Shown here: positions 36,080 to 47,672 of the stretch, piece by piece
How positions within the stretch are numbered: the stretch's first letter is position 1
Layout of the letters: every line of letters begins with the position of its first letter
Origin: Hanleya hanleyi
Taxonomy: Eukaryota; Mollusca; Polyplacophora; Lepidopleurida; Hanleyidae
Assembly: GCA_036873755.1 (NCBI GenBank)
Contig: JAVTVY010020612.1
Coordinates: forward strand, 1-64,000
Length of the DNA: 64,000 bases
Direction of reading: 5' to 3'
The notes under the pieces: generated by a model
Database searches by the model: none
What the model was told of the DNA's origin: nothing
The model's input: the letters and a program-made list of their open reading frames with translations, nothing else
Made by a program: the position numbers and the translations under genes

Positions 36080-36780
36080 AGCCTTGTTACCAATTGGAGC
36101 AATATGCAAGAGGTTGCAAAAACTGACGACGTCTGGCGACGAAAACAGGACTAGCATCTCGCGGCACTCCAAATTCAAACCCGAGAACGCGGTAGATTCT
36201 CGAACGCAGCCCTAGCAACCCCGCCGCGCCTTCATTGCAGCTGTTCATGTGAGACTCAACCTTTAACAATCTGGGTCATCTATACTCGGTGAGACAGACC
36301 ATGAGAGCGTGCGTATCCATTTTCAGCCTACTTTCAGCAACCATAAGGGGAAATTCCCAGAAATCAATACTACTTGATGTCGTCAGATATTAATATCTGT
36401 AGTTTTTTAAAGCCCAGACAATGTTTCAGAAGTGCTAGGAAAAGCCTGTAATTTATCAGATTTCTCGAGTCTGTTTTTCGCCGGATGAAGACCGAACAGC
36501 ATACGGTAATGTGTCGGGTATCGCTCCGCGATAATGGAGACACACGATCGTAAGCCATCCACACGGCCCCCAGCACCGGCTTAAGCAGAAACAGATACGC
36601 CAGCTCGGAAACCGTGATGACAGATCAGCTAAAAAAAACTCATGCAATGTCAGTGAACGAACATCGTGGACGTCTGATGGAGAAAACGTCTCAGCAATGG
36701 GTAAACCTGGTAAATGCAAGAATACCCAGTGAAAAACAACCTGCAATGCCCGACGTCGTACGGCTTAAATTCTTGTGAAG
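36080..36780 (+). repeat. dispersed repeat with CACACGGCCCC core, third copy
   Basis: Same block order as at 17.34-17.76 kb: GGAGCAATATGCAAGAGG, TGACGACGTCTGGCGAC, CCCGAGAACGCGGTAGATTC, GCCGCGCC with TCATTGCAGCTGTTCATGTG, then CCACACGGCCCCCAGCAC, CGTGGACGTCTGATGGAG, GGTAAACCTGGTAAATGCAA and GCCCGACGTCGTACGGCTTA. An inserted stretch separates the two halves (36.26-36.54 kb). Confidence 0.8.
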
Positions 36781-36829
36781 TTTATTTCGGTCGATCATTT
36801 CTAGGGGCAGACAAACATTCCTGTCAATA

Positions 36830-37345
36830 TGTGAAAAAATTGTGATTTTTTTCATAAAAGCATGAAATTTGGCATAGAGGTACATCATGGCCTGTTGAGC
36901 ATTTCTAGATATTTAACCATCTCGAGCTTTTCCTATGTAGGTCACAGCAGTAATTTTTCAAAATGACCGCCAGAATCCCAAATTATCATCTAGAATCCTG
37001 CACTGTTTTAGCAGTTTGGCCACATTTTTTTTGCCATTTGTCAGAATATTGATAGAAATCCCATATCAATGTTAGACAAGTCATATGACCATGACGGCCA
37101 TCTTGGATTTCAAGATGGCCGCCATCCGAAGCCGATTTCAGTCAATAATTTATTAACCGCGGAATATATACATTATTCCTGTTGGTACACTGTTATTTTA
37201 GGGTAATAGCAGGATGAATATTTCAAAATATCTATGGTGTAGTACGGGCCACCTTCGGTTTCCAAGATGGCCGCCATCTGAGCCTTAACTTAGTTCATAT
37301 CTATATATCTATTCCAATGACCACTCGCAAACTTCGAGGTTAAGA
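36830..37345 (+). repeat. GGCCGCCAT-type dispersed repeat (inverted to 44.5-44.95 kb)
   Basis: Markers GAGCATTTCTAGATAT, CGAGCTTTTCCTATGTAGGT, TTTTTCAAAATGACCGCCAG, AATCCTGCA, CAAGATGGCCGCCATC, and then TTTCAGTCAATA match the reverse complement of 44.55-44.93 kb block by block. A second CAAGATGGCCGCCATCTG is at 37264. No coding capacity. Confidence 0.8.
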
Positions 37346-38107
37346 TGGCTCCACTATAGCATTGTGTATTCCCGAGAGGAAATTATCGATCTTCTGGAGT
37401 TTCGAATTGGCGACCACAGGGAAACATATTTTTCAAAATTTCATAAGCCAACCAAGTTATAAACTTGACATGGAAATAAAACTTTCCATAAGCACAAGTC
37501 TCTCGTCCTACACTATCTGCTTGTAACCGGTTATCCTCATAACATCGAAATTCCCGATCCACATAATTACCAAGTCGTAAAATTGCCGTAGGGTCTCCAT
37601 ACGTACTCGATAGTCTTCAAGGATCTTAAAGTTGATGAAAGTGCAAGTTCTCATCAGGGATAGGCGTCTATTCCTTCAGTACTGTTACTATATATGATAA
37701 TAGCTAATATTGCGAATACATAATATACACTCTCCCCTCTTGATACAATATTACAAACTGCATATAGCAATTCACCTGTACCGTTTTGAAGATACGGTTA
37801 TATACTCGAGCACATCGTGGAAATATAACTTAGAATAGGGAAATAAAAACGCATGGTCGAATAGAACTAACTGTTTTACAGAAAAGGAAAAATACTCTTA
37901 TGTGAACTCTTGTCTCCTGGAATAAAAGGCTGCTACTGTGAACATAATATCACCTGACATAACAGAGACACAAGAGTGAATACCATGGAATTGTCGAATG
38001 CTTCGAAGCATATCTTCATATAGTTTACCTAACACACTAATGCAACGACGTTACGGTACTCTAAATCGACTTTGAATATCGACGCCGATGAGCTCATCAA
38101 AGCATAA
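37346..38107. other. no gene seen
   Basis: AT-rich sequence without long frames or recognisable repeats, directly left of the 26-bp minisatellite. Confidence 0.5.
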
Positions 38108-39482
38108 AACGGGAAAAGATTTAATGATGCTGACAAGGGGAAAGGTTTAATGCTGCTGACAAGGGGAAAGGTTTAATGATGCTGACAAGGGGAAAGGTTT
38201 AATGATGCTGACAAGGGGAAAGGTTTAATGGTGCTGACAAGGGGAAAGGTTTAATGGTGCTGACAAGGGGAAAGGTTTAATGATGCTGACAAGGGGAAAG
38301 GTTTAATGATGCTGACAAGGGGAAAGGTTTAATGATGCTGACAAGGGGAAAGGTTTAATGATGCTGACAAGGGGAAAGATTTAATGATGCTGACAAGGGG
38401 AAAGGTTTAATGATGCTGACAAGGGGAAAGGTTTAATGATGCTGACAAGGGGAAAGGTTTAATGATGCTGACAAGGGGAAAGATTTAATGATGCTGACAA
38501 GGGGAAAGGTTTAATGATGCTGACAAGGGGAAAGGTTTAATGATGCTGACAAGGGAAAGGTTTAATGATGCTGACAGGGGAAAGGTTTAATGATGCTGAC
38601 AGGGAAAGGTTTAATGATGCTGACAAGGGAAAGGTTTAATGATGCTGACAAGGGGAAAGGTTTAATGATGCTGACAAGGGGAAAGGTTTAATGATGCTGA
38701 CAAGGGGAAAGGTTTAATGATGCTGACAAGGGGAAAGATTTAATGATGCTGACAAGGGAAAGGTTTAATGATGCTGACAAGGGGAAAGGTTTAATGATGC
38801 TGACAAGGGGAAAGGTTTAATGATGCTGACAAGGGGAAAGATTTAATGATGCTGACAAGGGGAAAGGTTTAATGATGCTGACAAGGGGAAAGGTTTAATG
38901 ATGCTGACAAGGGGAAAGGTTTAATGATGCTGACAAGGGGAAAGATTTAATGATGCTGACAAGGGGAAAGGTTTAATGATGCTGACAAGGGGAAAGGTTT
39001 AATGATGCTGACAAGGGGAAAGGTGTAATGATGCTGACAAGGAGAAAGGTTTAATGATGCTGACAAGGGGAAAGGTTTAATGATGCTGGCAAGGGGAAAG
39101 GTTTAATGATGCTGACAAGGGGAAAGGTTTAATGATGCTGACAAGGGGAAAGATTTAATGATGCTGACAAGGGGAAAGGCTTAATGATGCTGACAAGGGG
39201 AAAGGTTTAATGATGCTGACAAGGGGAAAGATTTAATGATGCTGACAAGGGGAAAGGTTTAATGATGCTGACAAGGGGAAAGGTTTAATGGTGCTGACAA
39301 GGGGAAAGCTTTAATGATGCTGACAAGGGGAAAGGTTTAATGATGCTGACAAGGGGAAAGGTTTAATGATGCTGACAAGGGGAAAGGTTTAATGATGCTG
39401 ACAAGGGGAAAGGTTTAATGGTGCTGACAAGGGGAAAGGTTTAATGATGCTGACAAGGGGAAAGGTTTAATGATGCTGACAA
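38108..39482. repeat. 26-bp minisatellite, about 52 units
   Basis: Nearly perfect array of the 26-bp unit GCTGACAAGGGGAAAGGTTT plus AATGAT. A few units lack one or two G residues (38545-38640). A variant with AAAGATTT instead of AAAGGTTT occurs near 38376, 38481, 38736, 38840, 38943, 39151 and 39229. Most gaps are 104 bp or multiples of 26, so a four-unit higher order has partly spread. The high identity points to recent expansion; copy number may vary between individuals. Confidence 0.97.
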
Positions 39483-40448
39483 GACGATTTTCATGTCATT
39501 CAAACTCGATGGAAATTTGCAAAACATGCTTAAACGACCCTTGAGCTCCGCATTAGTTTACAATATGAAAAGTAATATCATTGACCTGCCTGCTATAGCA
39601 TTTTAAAAGATGAACGGTATTAATAGCCAAACACAAGAAACCTTGAGTGAAACCTATAACAAATTAACTAGTTTTTACCTGCGGCACGCAGGTCTACGGG
39701 AGGCTCGCGTTGTTGTTCTTGTTCTTCTTGTTCTTGTGACTTTTTGAAATGCGCATGCGCTAAGAGAGTGTGATCTCTGCCACACTTTTCTTTTCAACCT
39801 CCGATCTCATATGACACCACTGTCTTCAAGCGCGTTTGAATTCATTTGCAACTATATTCGGTGGAATGAATTATTGCTTCGTTGATTTCCGTTCAGACTT
39901 CAATTCTCTTACGTCAGTCGCTTTAAAGCTGTCGGTCGTCACATCAGTCACTGTCTTCAGATATTACCATTTTCATTGAACAGTATGCAGATGTATACAC
40001 AATTTAAGATCCTTGGATTTCTTATATACCAAAGAAGATGAGCCGCAACCTTGTCGGTGGTTCAGCTAATTTGCATACAGTCCCAGGCGACTGTCTTAGA
40101 AAGTAGAAAAATAAGTTCACTACTTCTAGACTCTAGTACGGTAATCATTTTATCTACCCAATCTAGATAAAACACAAATTGGCGAAGAAGCATAACAAGT
40201 AACGCATTATCATTATGATTAACATTGAATAATACTTGGTATCAAATTATAGATCATGCATCATAAAAACAAACGCAACAATTACGTTTCAGAAGTAAGC
40301 GGAACAACTCAGCAACTTTCACCGAATAAAGATGTTTAACTTTACCCCCAAGCAATTCGCATATATGGAAATATGTTTTGAAAGGAAGAATAACTTAACC
40401 CTCTGTGGGAATCGAAACAATGACCCTCCAATCCCTGGACTTGCACTT
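39483..40448. other. no gene seen
   Basis: No long frames, no recognised repeats. A CTTGTTCTTCTTGTTCTTGT run is at about 39718. Confidence 0.5.
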
Positions 40449-41492
40449 AATGTCTTAGCTATACCGACTCATTGATAATACTCAAAACTGACTTTATGCG
40501 CAAACGGTTTTATAATACATAAATGACTATGTACTATTTAATGAGTCCGACAACCCTATGCGCGAACAGTACATCATAGTTATATTGTGTACTTTCGGTT
40601 ACAAGCATGAAATTTGGCACATAGCTATTTCGAATGATCCTCTTTCGGAACCAGTCCCTCTATCCTCATTCTCGCAAGCCAGGGCCTTGCTTCGCTGGTA
40701 TTGATGTTCTCGTCCTCTTCCGCACCCATAATCCCTTTAGAATTGCATTAATCACTTCCGTAAAATCAATACTTATGTGTATCAGCAGACAACGGGCAGA
40801 AACATGTTGCATTTGACATCATTCTCTCAAGTCAGAGCCCATTTCTGCTAGAACTTACTGGTTCTACACTTCACAATTTACGTTACTTTGTCAATCAGTT
40901 TTACGAATGAAATTACGTCATATATTAGCAGATACTGACCATAAAAGCGATCTATTTGACCTCGTTGTCAATGTCTTAGCTATACCGACTCATTGATAAT
41001 ACTCAAAACTGACTTTATGCGCAAATCCTTTTATAATACATAAATGACTATGTAGTACTTAATGAGTCCGACAACCCTATGCGCGAACAGTACATCATAG
41101 TTATATTGTGTACTTTCGGTTACAAGCATGAAATTTGGCACATAGCTATTTCGAATGATCCTCTTTCGGAACACAGTCCCTCTATCCTCATTCTCGCAAG
41201 CCAGGGCCTTGCTTCGCTGGTATTGATGTTCTCGTCCTCTTCCGCACTCATAATCCCTTTAGAATTGCATTAATCACTTCCGTAAAATCAATACTTATGT
41301 GTATCAGCAGACAACGGGCAGAAACATGTTGCATTTGACATCATTCTCTCAAGTCAGAGCCCATTTCTGCTAGAACTTACTGGTTCTACACTTCACAATT
41401 TACGTTACTTTGTCAATCAGTTTTACGAATGAAATTACGTCATATATTAGCAGATACTGACCATAAAAGCGATCTATTTGATCTCGTTGTCA
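40449..41492 (+). repeat. 521-bp direct tandem duplication
   Basis: The copy starting at AATGTCTTAGCTATACCGAC (40449) is repeated from 40970. Only a handful of differences are visible (for example AAACGGTTTT against AAATCCTTTT, and CACCCATAATC against CACTCATAATC). The copies join head to tail at CTCGTTGTC/AATGTC, and the second ends at about 41492. No gene lies within; the 60- and 64-codon frames are the same stretch twice. Confidence 0.95.
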
Positions 41493-43879
41493 AAAGCTAG
41501 GACCTTGATTTCCTTGAGAGTTTTTAAAATTTATTTTGATACCTTTCATATTGACTTGGAAGTCATTTTCGCGAATGCAATAATTTGATGTACCAAAAGA
41601 TAATAACGAGAATTCGACATGATTCTCTTATACACACAGACCTTGTTTAGTGAACTAACCCTGAAATTTCGCACTTAAATCACCTCCCGAATGACTTAAT
41701 GACAAACATATTCGCGAATTGATTATAGGGAGATATCCATAGATACTGACAAGAAATGTTTCTTATTTGCAGAATTTGACTTAAAAAAAAAAATTAATAA
41801 AATTATCAACCTTCGAAAAGGCTTGACCAAACATGTCGGATGAGGTGATATCTCCTAAGGATGAAATAGGTAATCATTTGTATAGAAGGAGCAAACCATG
41901 TATTGATATTGGCTTGCTGCATGGAAAAGATTGTCAAGGTACCGTATTTAGTTTGCAGATGATAACGCACATAAATGCAGAAACTTAATTTATTATTCTA
42001 ATCGAATATCAAGACTGTCACAGGCCTCAATTTGAATCGTGAAAAATGTCATTATGCCTCTTGAACAGTTCGATAAAGCCTTCAACCCCATTCCATAGTT
42101 TCACAGATCAAAGTGATAGACCTGATAATAAATTCATTGAAAATTAACTTTGACGGAAATATAAATTTTCCATTTTGCTCGGCAAAGTAAGCGAGAAGGT
42201 AGACTGAAGAGCGTAGATGTTCGCGCTATCACTAAATCCTTGAAATTTGTTTGGATTTCCAAATATTTGAAAGCCTTTTTGATTTGCAAAAATCAACGGC
42301 TGAACGGAATGTTTTGAAACTTGGAATTCACGATACTTGTACCAAGACATTGCCAAAGCGATTATTGTGACTTCGTCTGTCAATTCAGTATAGACGGCAC
42401 GGACCAGTCAACATCGTCGGATTTTGAACGAGGAAAGCGAATATATATATATTGTGTCAAATCTATTAGTCAATTCCTGCAATTGTGGGTTAGAAGTTGA
42501 AAATTACTTCCCTTGGCATGAAAACACTTGCAGATGGCGCTTTTTTTCTACAATTACCACTACCTCCGCTGATATGTCTTTCACTGTATTATTGCCACTG
42601 CCGCAGGTTTTGACTACAATGTAGTCATTTCTCACTTGTTGTAGTACGGGTTTGTGAGGTGATTGGACTCGTCACATAAGCGCAGTATTTTGTACGCACC
42701 CAGTTTACTTCACTACTATTAAACGAAGACATACATCTAGATATAGATATATAGACATAGATATAAAATAATACATTTATACAGGGAATAACATATACTT
42801 CATATGCTTTTAGACATATTTCGCTTAAAACATAGACGTCGACCCAGAAAAGAAATTGCATGTACGTAGCGAATAAATCTTGGAAGTCAAAATATTAAAC
42901 TACCAGATTGCTGGATTTATTTTGTGGCCCTATAAACTCTTTCCCCTTCCTCAAAACTGAAACCACAAAGTTGAAACCATTTGTGGTGCATCTCTATAAG
43001 AGCATTCCCTTACTTGCATAAGATTAATTGGACAAGATCATGCTGTATTCAAATCGACATGGGCAGATGATTCCATGCGCCATGAATGAGCTATTGCAAT
43101 TGGAAACAAACCATGCTTTGTTCATATCTATTTGAAATGTTCTTGAGGTAGTGCTTATCTTAGCATCCCAAGATTTTGCAATCCAATCCGTCAGCATCCC
43201 CGGATATTCACCAGAATCTCAGAAAGATAAGAGCGGATATACTCTCTCTGTCTTCTTAGCTTTTCATAATGGGGTTGTATATCTCGTTTATTTGATTCAA
43301 AACGTCATCGGTATTTTGAAAACTTGCAGCCATGCCGACCCACAAAAATGTATGCTTAATGAGGCTGGAATAACCACAGCAGTGAACATAAATGGAACGA
43401 ATATTTTTTCTGGGTTTTCACTTTTCGAATAAATACATGTTTTGCCACAACGTTTCGCTGAGTATGTCCCCGGAGTTTTGAAGTGAATCCACTTAGGCAC
43501 GCTATAAGCATATTCACCTCAACATCATGTTAAAATATATTTTGAAAGTGCATATCCATAAAAGTCTGTGTTCAATAATGTATTTCTTTCAACCTATTTC
43601 TTCACGTTTTCTTTGCATGAAAGCGTACTATACTAATTTACATGGCATCATGTAAAAAAGCTCTATCATACAGAAACGTACTTGAGACCAAATCCAAGAA
43701 GAAAAAAGCAATTAAACTAATGGATAATACATCGCCCGAGTAGCACATCCCGACGAGAATACATCAGCTGAGCCACCAAGATAAATCTGTTCGCATTTGC
43801 TGGGAGAGGTAACCCTTACTATCTAACTGTGGAAATGTTTAGCCCTCTTGTTTAAGAGGTGGTGAAAATACTCAGAGTC
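41493..43879. other. gene-free stretch
   Basis: AT-rich DNA with frames of 66-93 codons that show no domain, signal peptide or splice context. A TA/GA-rich run (ATAGATATAGACATAG) is at about 42743. No repeat of the window's known families was recognised. Confidence 0.5.
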
Positions 43880-44960
43880 GAATAATGAAACTGTCAAAAA
43901 ATGCCGTGCCTCATGTCGGCCATCTTGAAAAATGGTTGTTACGGCCTATATTAACCGGGTACAAAATGACACCATATCTCATTGCTATCCCAACGCCATG
44001 TCTAATTACGTGTGAGATTTGGTGCTTTATGAGAAAAGTCAAAATCCGTCGAAATTCACATTATCTGGTTGACTATGTTTCCCTACTTTGCTTATTATCA
44101 TTATCAATATTATTATTGTCATTCCTTTATTAGTTGAATATTACTGTACTGTGACATTGTACAACTATTCTGCTTTCAAAAATCAAGTGCAACCTCAGCA
44201 GTGTTGGCAAATAACGCAAACCTATAGGTGTGCCTAAACGGCCCACAATTAAAATCTGGCGGCCATTTTGAGAAATCTTTTGAGCAATTTCACATATCTG
44301 ATTGGCTCTATATTATTATTTCCATTCCTTAATTAATTAAATAATACTGTCTCCTAATAAAGTAGCACTGCAGAACCATGCTGCTTTCAAAACCAAAGTG
44401 TAACGCAGTAGGCTGGCTAACTAATACAAAATTACGTGTGCCCAAAGTGCCCGAGATGAAAATCGGGAGGCCATTTTGGAATATACCAGTAATTTTTGAA
44501 ATCCGAGATGGTTGTTATTACACCATTTCTATTTTGAAATTATCGTCGTGCTGAAACATTAAAATATCAGAGTATCGACGGAAATTATGTTGATTTTTTA
44601 TGTGGCTATTGAAATATTGACTGAAATAGGCTTCAGATGGCGGCCATCTTGAAATTCAAGATGATCGACTCGGCCATATGACCATTTTTCATTTGTCTAA
44701 CTTTGATAGGACACTCTCCATCAATATTTTGACAACTCACCCAAAGAATAAGTCCCAAACAGAAGAAACAATGCAGGATTCCAGGTGCTAATATGGGACC
44801 CTGGCGGTCATTTTGAAAAATGGCCGTTGTGACCTACATAAGAAAAGCTCGCGGTGATTCCATATCTAGAAATGCTCCCCAGGACTCGATGTACGCCTGT
44901 GCCAAATTTCACGCTTTTATGAAAAAAGGCACTGATGTCGAACCATCATTCATATACGCT
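43880..44960 (-). repeat. GGCCGCCAT-type dispersed repeats, several diverged copies
   Basis: Successive units have the pattern GGCCATCTTGAAAAATGG, a run ending in the CGTGTGAGATTTGGTGC class, and TTATTATTGTCATTCCTT. Related stretches start near 43910, 44255 and 44460. The last part (44550-44930) is the inverted match of 36.83-37.2 kb: CAGATGGCGGCCATCTTGAA, GGTCATTTTGAAAAATGGCC, CTACATAAGAAAAGCTCG. Confidence 0.75.
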
Positions 44961-47449
44961 GGGCAATTATTTCTAGAGCCTACATCATGTGTGGTATGAT
45001 CGTCAACATGTTCGCTACCACTTGTTTAGGAAAGAGTCTCCTGCTATTATGGCAAATGCTACTGACACAACTGTCCCAACAATTGTGTCATTATTTTTTG
45101 CTACACGGCATAGTTATCTTGGGATAATAATGTCGAAATCTGAGATAATATGTCGGGTCAGAGATAAAAAAAAAATCTCATGTCCATTTTATGCGTCCAT
45201 ACTGATGTGCTTCCGTACAATTGTAAGTCAAGTTTTCAATATTGATACCAAATCGGTTAAAGCAACCACATCCCAGTGATAGTGGCCCTTATAATTTTGA
45301 ATTCGTCATAGAGCTTGTGTGTATAACTTACCTGTTTGGTAGTAGGTCCAGCAGTACTATGAACTGAACTTCTGCTACGGTATCTAACGTTCCCTATTCT
45401 GGCTTTTATATACTGGCATCAGATGAATATTCCAGTTTCATGTCCATTCATTCATTACGTTTATTAAGTATATGCATCGTGTCTTATTCCAGCTTGAATG
45501 TGCTACGCGTCTTACATGGGTGGCCTTGGTATTAATGTATTCATTAATACGATCGTATTGGCAGCACGTCCCTCACGGCTCTCATAGAGTTATTAGGCAA
45601 CAAGACAGCACTGTGACAAATTGACTGCATATCGAGAATATATCAACATCAAATTCAAGGGTAAAAATATTCTAAAAAGGACACTGGCGAAATGTCGCGA
45701 GCCGTTCACTTCCGAAATGCTGTACCCATCACTGATTGTCGAAAATGTCGCCTGTCTGAATGTCGTGGATTTTAAGACCCTCATACCATTCGGATGGGAG
45801 AGCTTGCACATGCGTGAAATTTGACTCAAAAGCCGGTTGGGTTGACCGATCGAGAAGGTAGGGTCTTAAACGTATGGTGAGCCTGCAAATGAGATAAAAT
45901 CGGCGACATATTGGCGAGGTTTTATCGATATATTTTCATGTGAAAATATATTCATGTACGCCTGCTCGAAAATGAACTTGAAAGCTGTCTGGACCAGTAC
46001 CGGGACGTTAAATGTTATCTTTGATATTTCAACAATTGAACTTACGCATATCCATTGTTTTGTTTTGAATGCACTTGTTCAATCGTCAGCATGTTTAGTT
46101 TTCTAAATTATATATTAAGAATTGGTATTTTTAATTTAAAATGAGTTTGCGACGTTATGTATATTTTACGATTATTCCTACAACTTAAGTTACCTCATTG
46201 AATCTCATTTATGTAAACGTGACACTTCTTTTGATTATATAATGTATTATGCAAGCATGCTGTCAGAGTTTGTCTTTAAACTTAATTATTTAAATTTATT
46301 CCAATTCGTAGCAGAGTCTCTAGGTTAATTTCTGAGGTTCTGATTCAAAGTCATTCATCAACTGCGCTAATTACAATATCGGATCGATGTCGTCGGTATG
46401 GATAACATTATAGTTTGTAACATTCTACGGTAAATGAAGAAGCTGCTAAGACATGAAGTTCGTGGGATTAGTTTTGTGGGAAAGTGACATTCTCCTTTAT
46501 ATGTATGCAGCCAAGACCTTTTTGAAAGGAGATCGGTTTGTACTTCACAACGAGACTTTAAAAAACCTTGACGAAAACCCGATTTGACAACTCATTAGTC
46601 AGGACCATAGCCAAACCAAGATGGTGTGATCACGGAACAATGGCTTGATTAGAAATGGTTGTCAGTAGTACTAAAAACGCATTTACAGACCCGTTGACCT
46701 CTGACCTCTTATACTTTCGTAGAGGCTGCTATAATTCCGGCGGGTCCCGTGTCAAGAAATGACACCGGGTTGCAACTTTCGAACATGGTTGTCTCCCATT
46801 ACATCAGACTAGACACCCCTGCTAGAATTCAATAATTACTCATGTAGCCCAGAACCAAAACATAATCTCACAAAGCGTACATCTCCCAGGCCAACTAGCT
46901 TTATCAAATTACTCGACATAATGGTATTTGATTCCACCCTGCTATAGGCGTGTGTGACGTTTTAATTTCGATTGAAAACGATGTACAAAAGTGATCCCTG
47001 GGATGATTTGTATCCTAGCCACGATTTTGTTGTAGCTGTTCATGTGGTCATCTTGAATGACATGACCACACGGCCCCTAGCACGGGCTTGAGCGGTGTTA
47101 GATACAAATAGTTAAGAGCCATGATGTAATAGATCTTTCATGTCATCTGTTGGAAAACGATGAACTATCTGGCAAAGGCTGTCGACCTATTGCCTAAGTT
47201 TCGACCTTATCAGTCCAATGGTGCCGAAGAGACGAAACGCGCAAAATTTGGCGGAAAAATAAAGCTCTAATTTGGCACAAGTGTAGTAATACAACCCGAA
47301 AAAAAATATATATACTTAACCCTACTTGGCCTGGGCGCGATGACGTCCACCCAGGTCTGGAGAGCGGTCATTTCTTCTCCACTCCACCCACAAAAAAAAC
47401 TTGCCCTTTGGTCTAGGGGACTAAAACTTCCCACAATATATAAGAAATA
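44961..47449. other. no gene; one repeat fragment
   Basis: 47.02-47.13 kb holds GTAGCTGTTCATGTG, CACACGGCCCCTAGCACGGG and GAGCGGTGTTAGATAC, a fragment of the CACACGGCCCC family. Elsewhere frames of 67-96 codons have no recognisable feature. Confidence 0.5.
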
Positions 47450-47672
47450 TTGTTTAGGGTATGGGACTGGCCACTTGATGAGTGAGAAAGAATGACATCA
47501 GGGGGTCAAGGTGAAAAGGTAGAAATGTTCACGTTCAACTTTAGCGAATCAGGGACTCAGATTTTTTGGAAACGCGTCCAATGAAAGCTTTTGGTTCAAA
47601 ATTTGATTGGCGTTGCAACGGTGGGTGAAACCTTATAGAACCCACTAGAGTTGAAGTAAAGAATATGAAAAA
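47450..47672 (+). repeat. left inverted terminal-like segment of a possible Polinton-like element
   Basis: GGGTATGGGACTGG, CACTTGATGAGTGAGAAAGA, GCGAATCAGGGACTC, TTTGATTGGCGTTGCAACGG and TTGAAGTAAAGAATATGA occur in the same order, inverted, at 55.62-55.84 kb with about three bases in four matching by eye. Similarity begins at GGGTATGGG and stops just after AAAGAATATGA on both sides. The two copies point inward and enclose about 8 kb. This is the layout of terminal inverted repeats, though chance placement of two copies of a dispersed repeat is possible. Confidence 0.55.

Noticed and set aside
38108..39482. CRISPR array
   Set aside because: The 26-bp units abut without unique spacers; it is a minisatellite in eukaryotic DNA.
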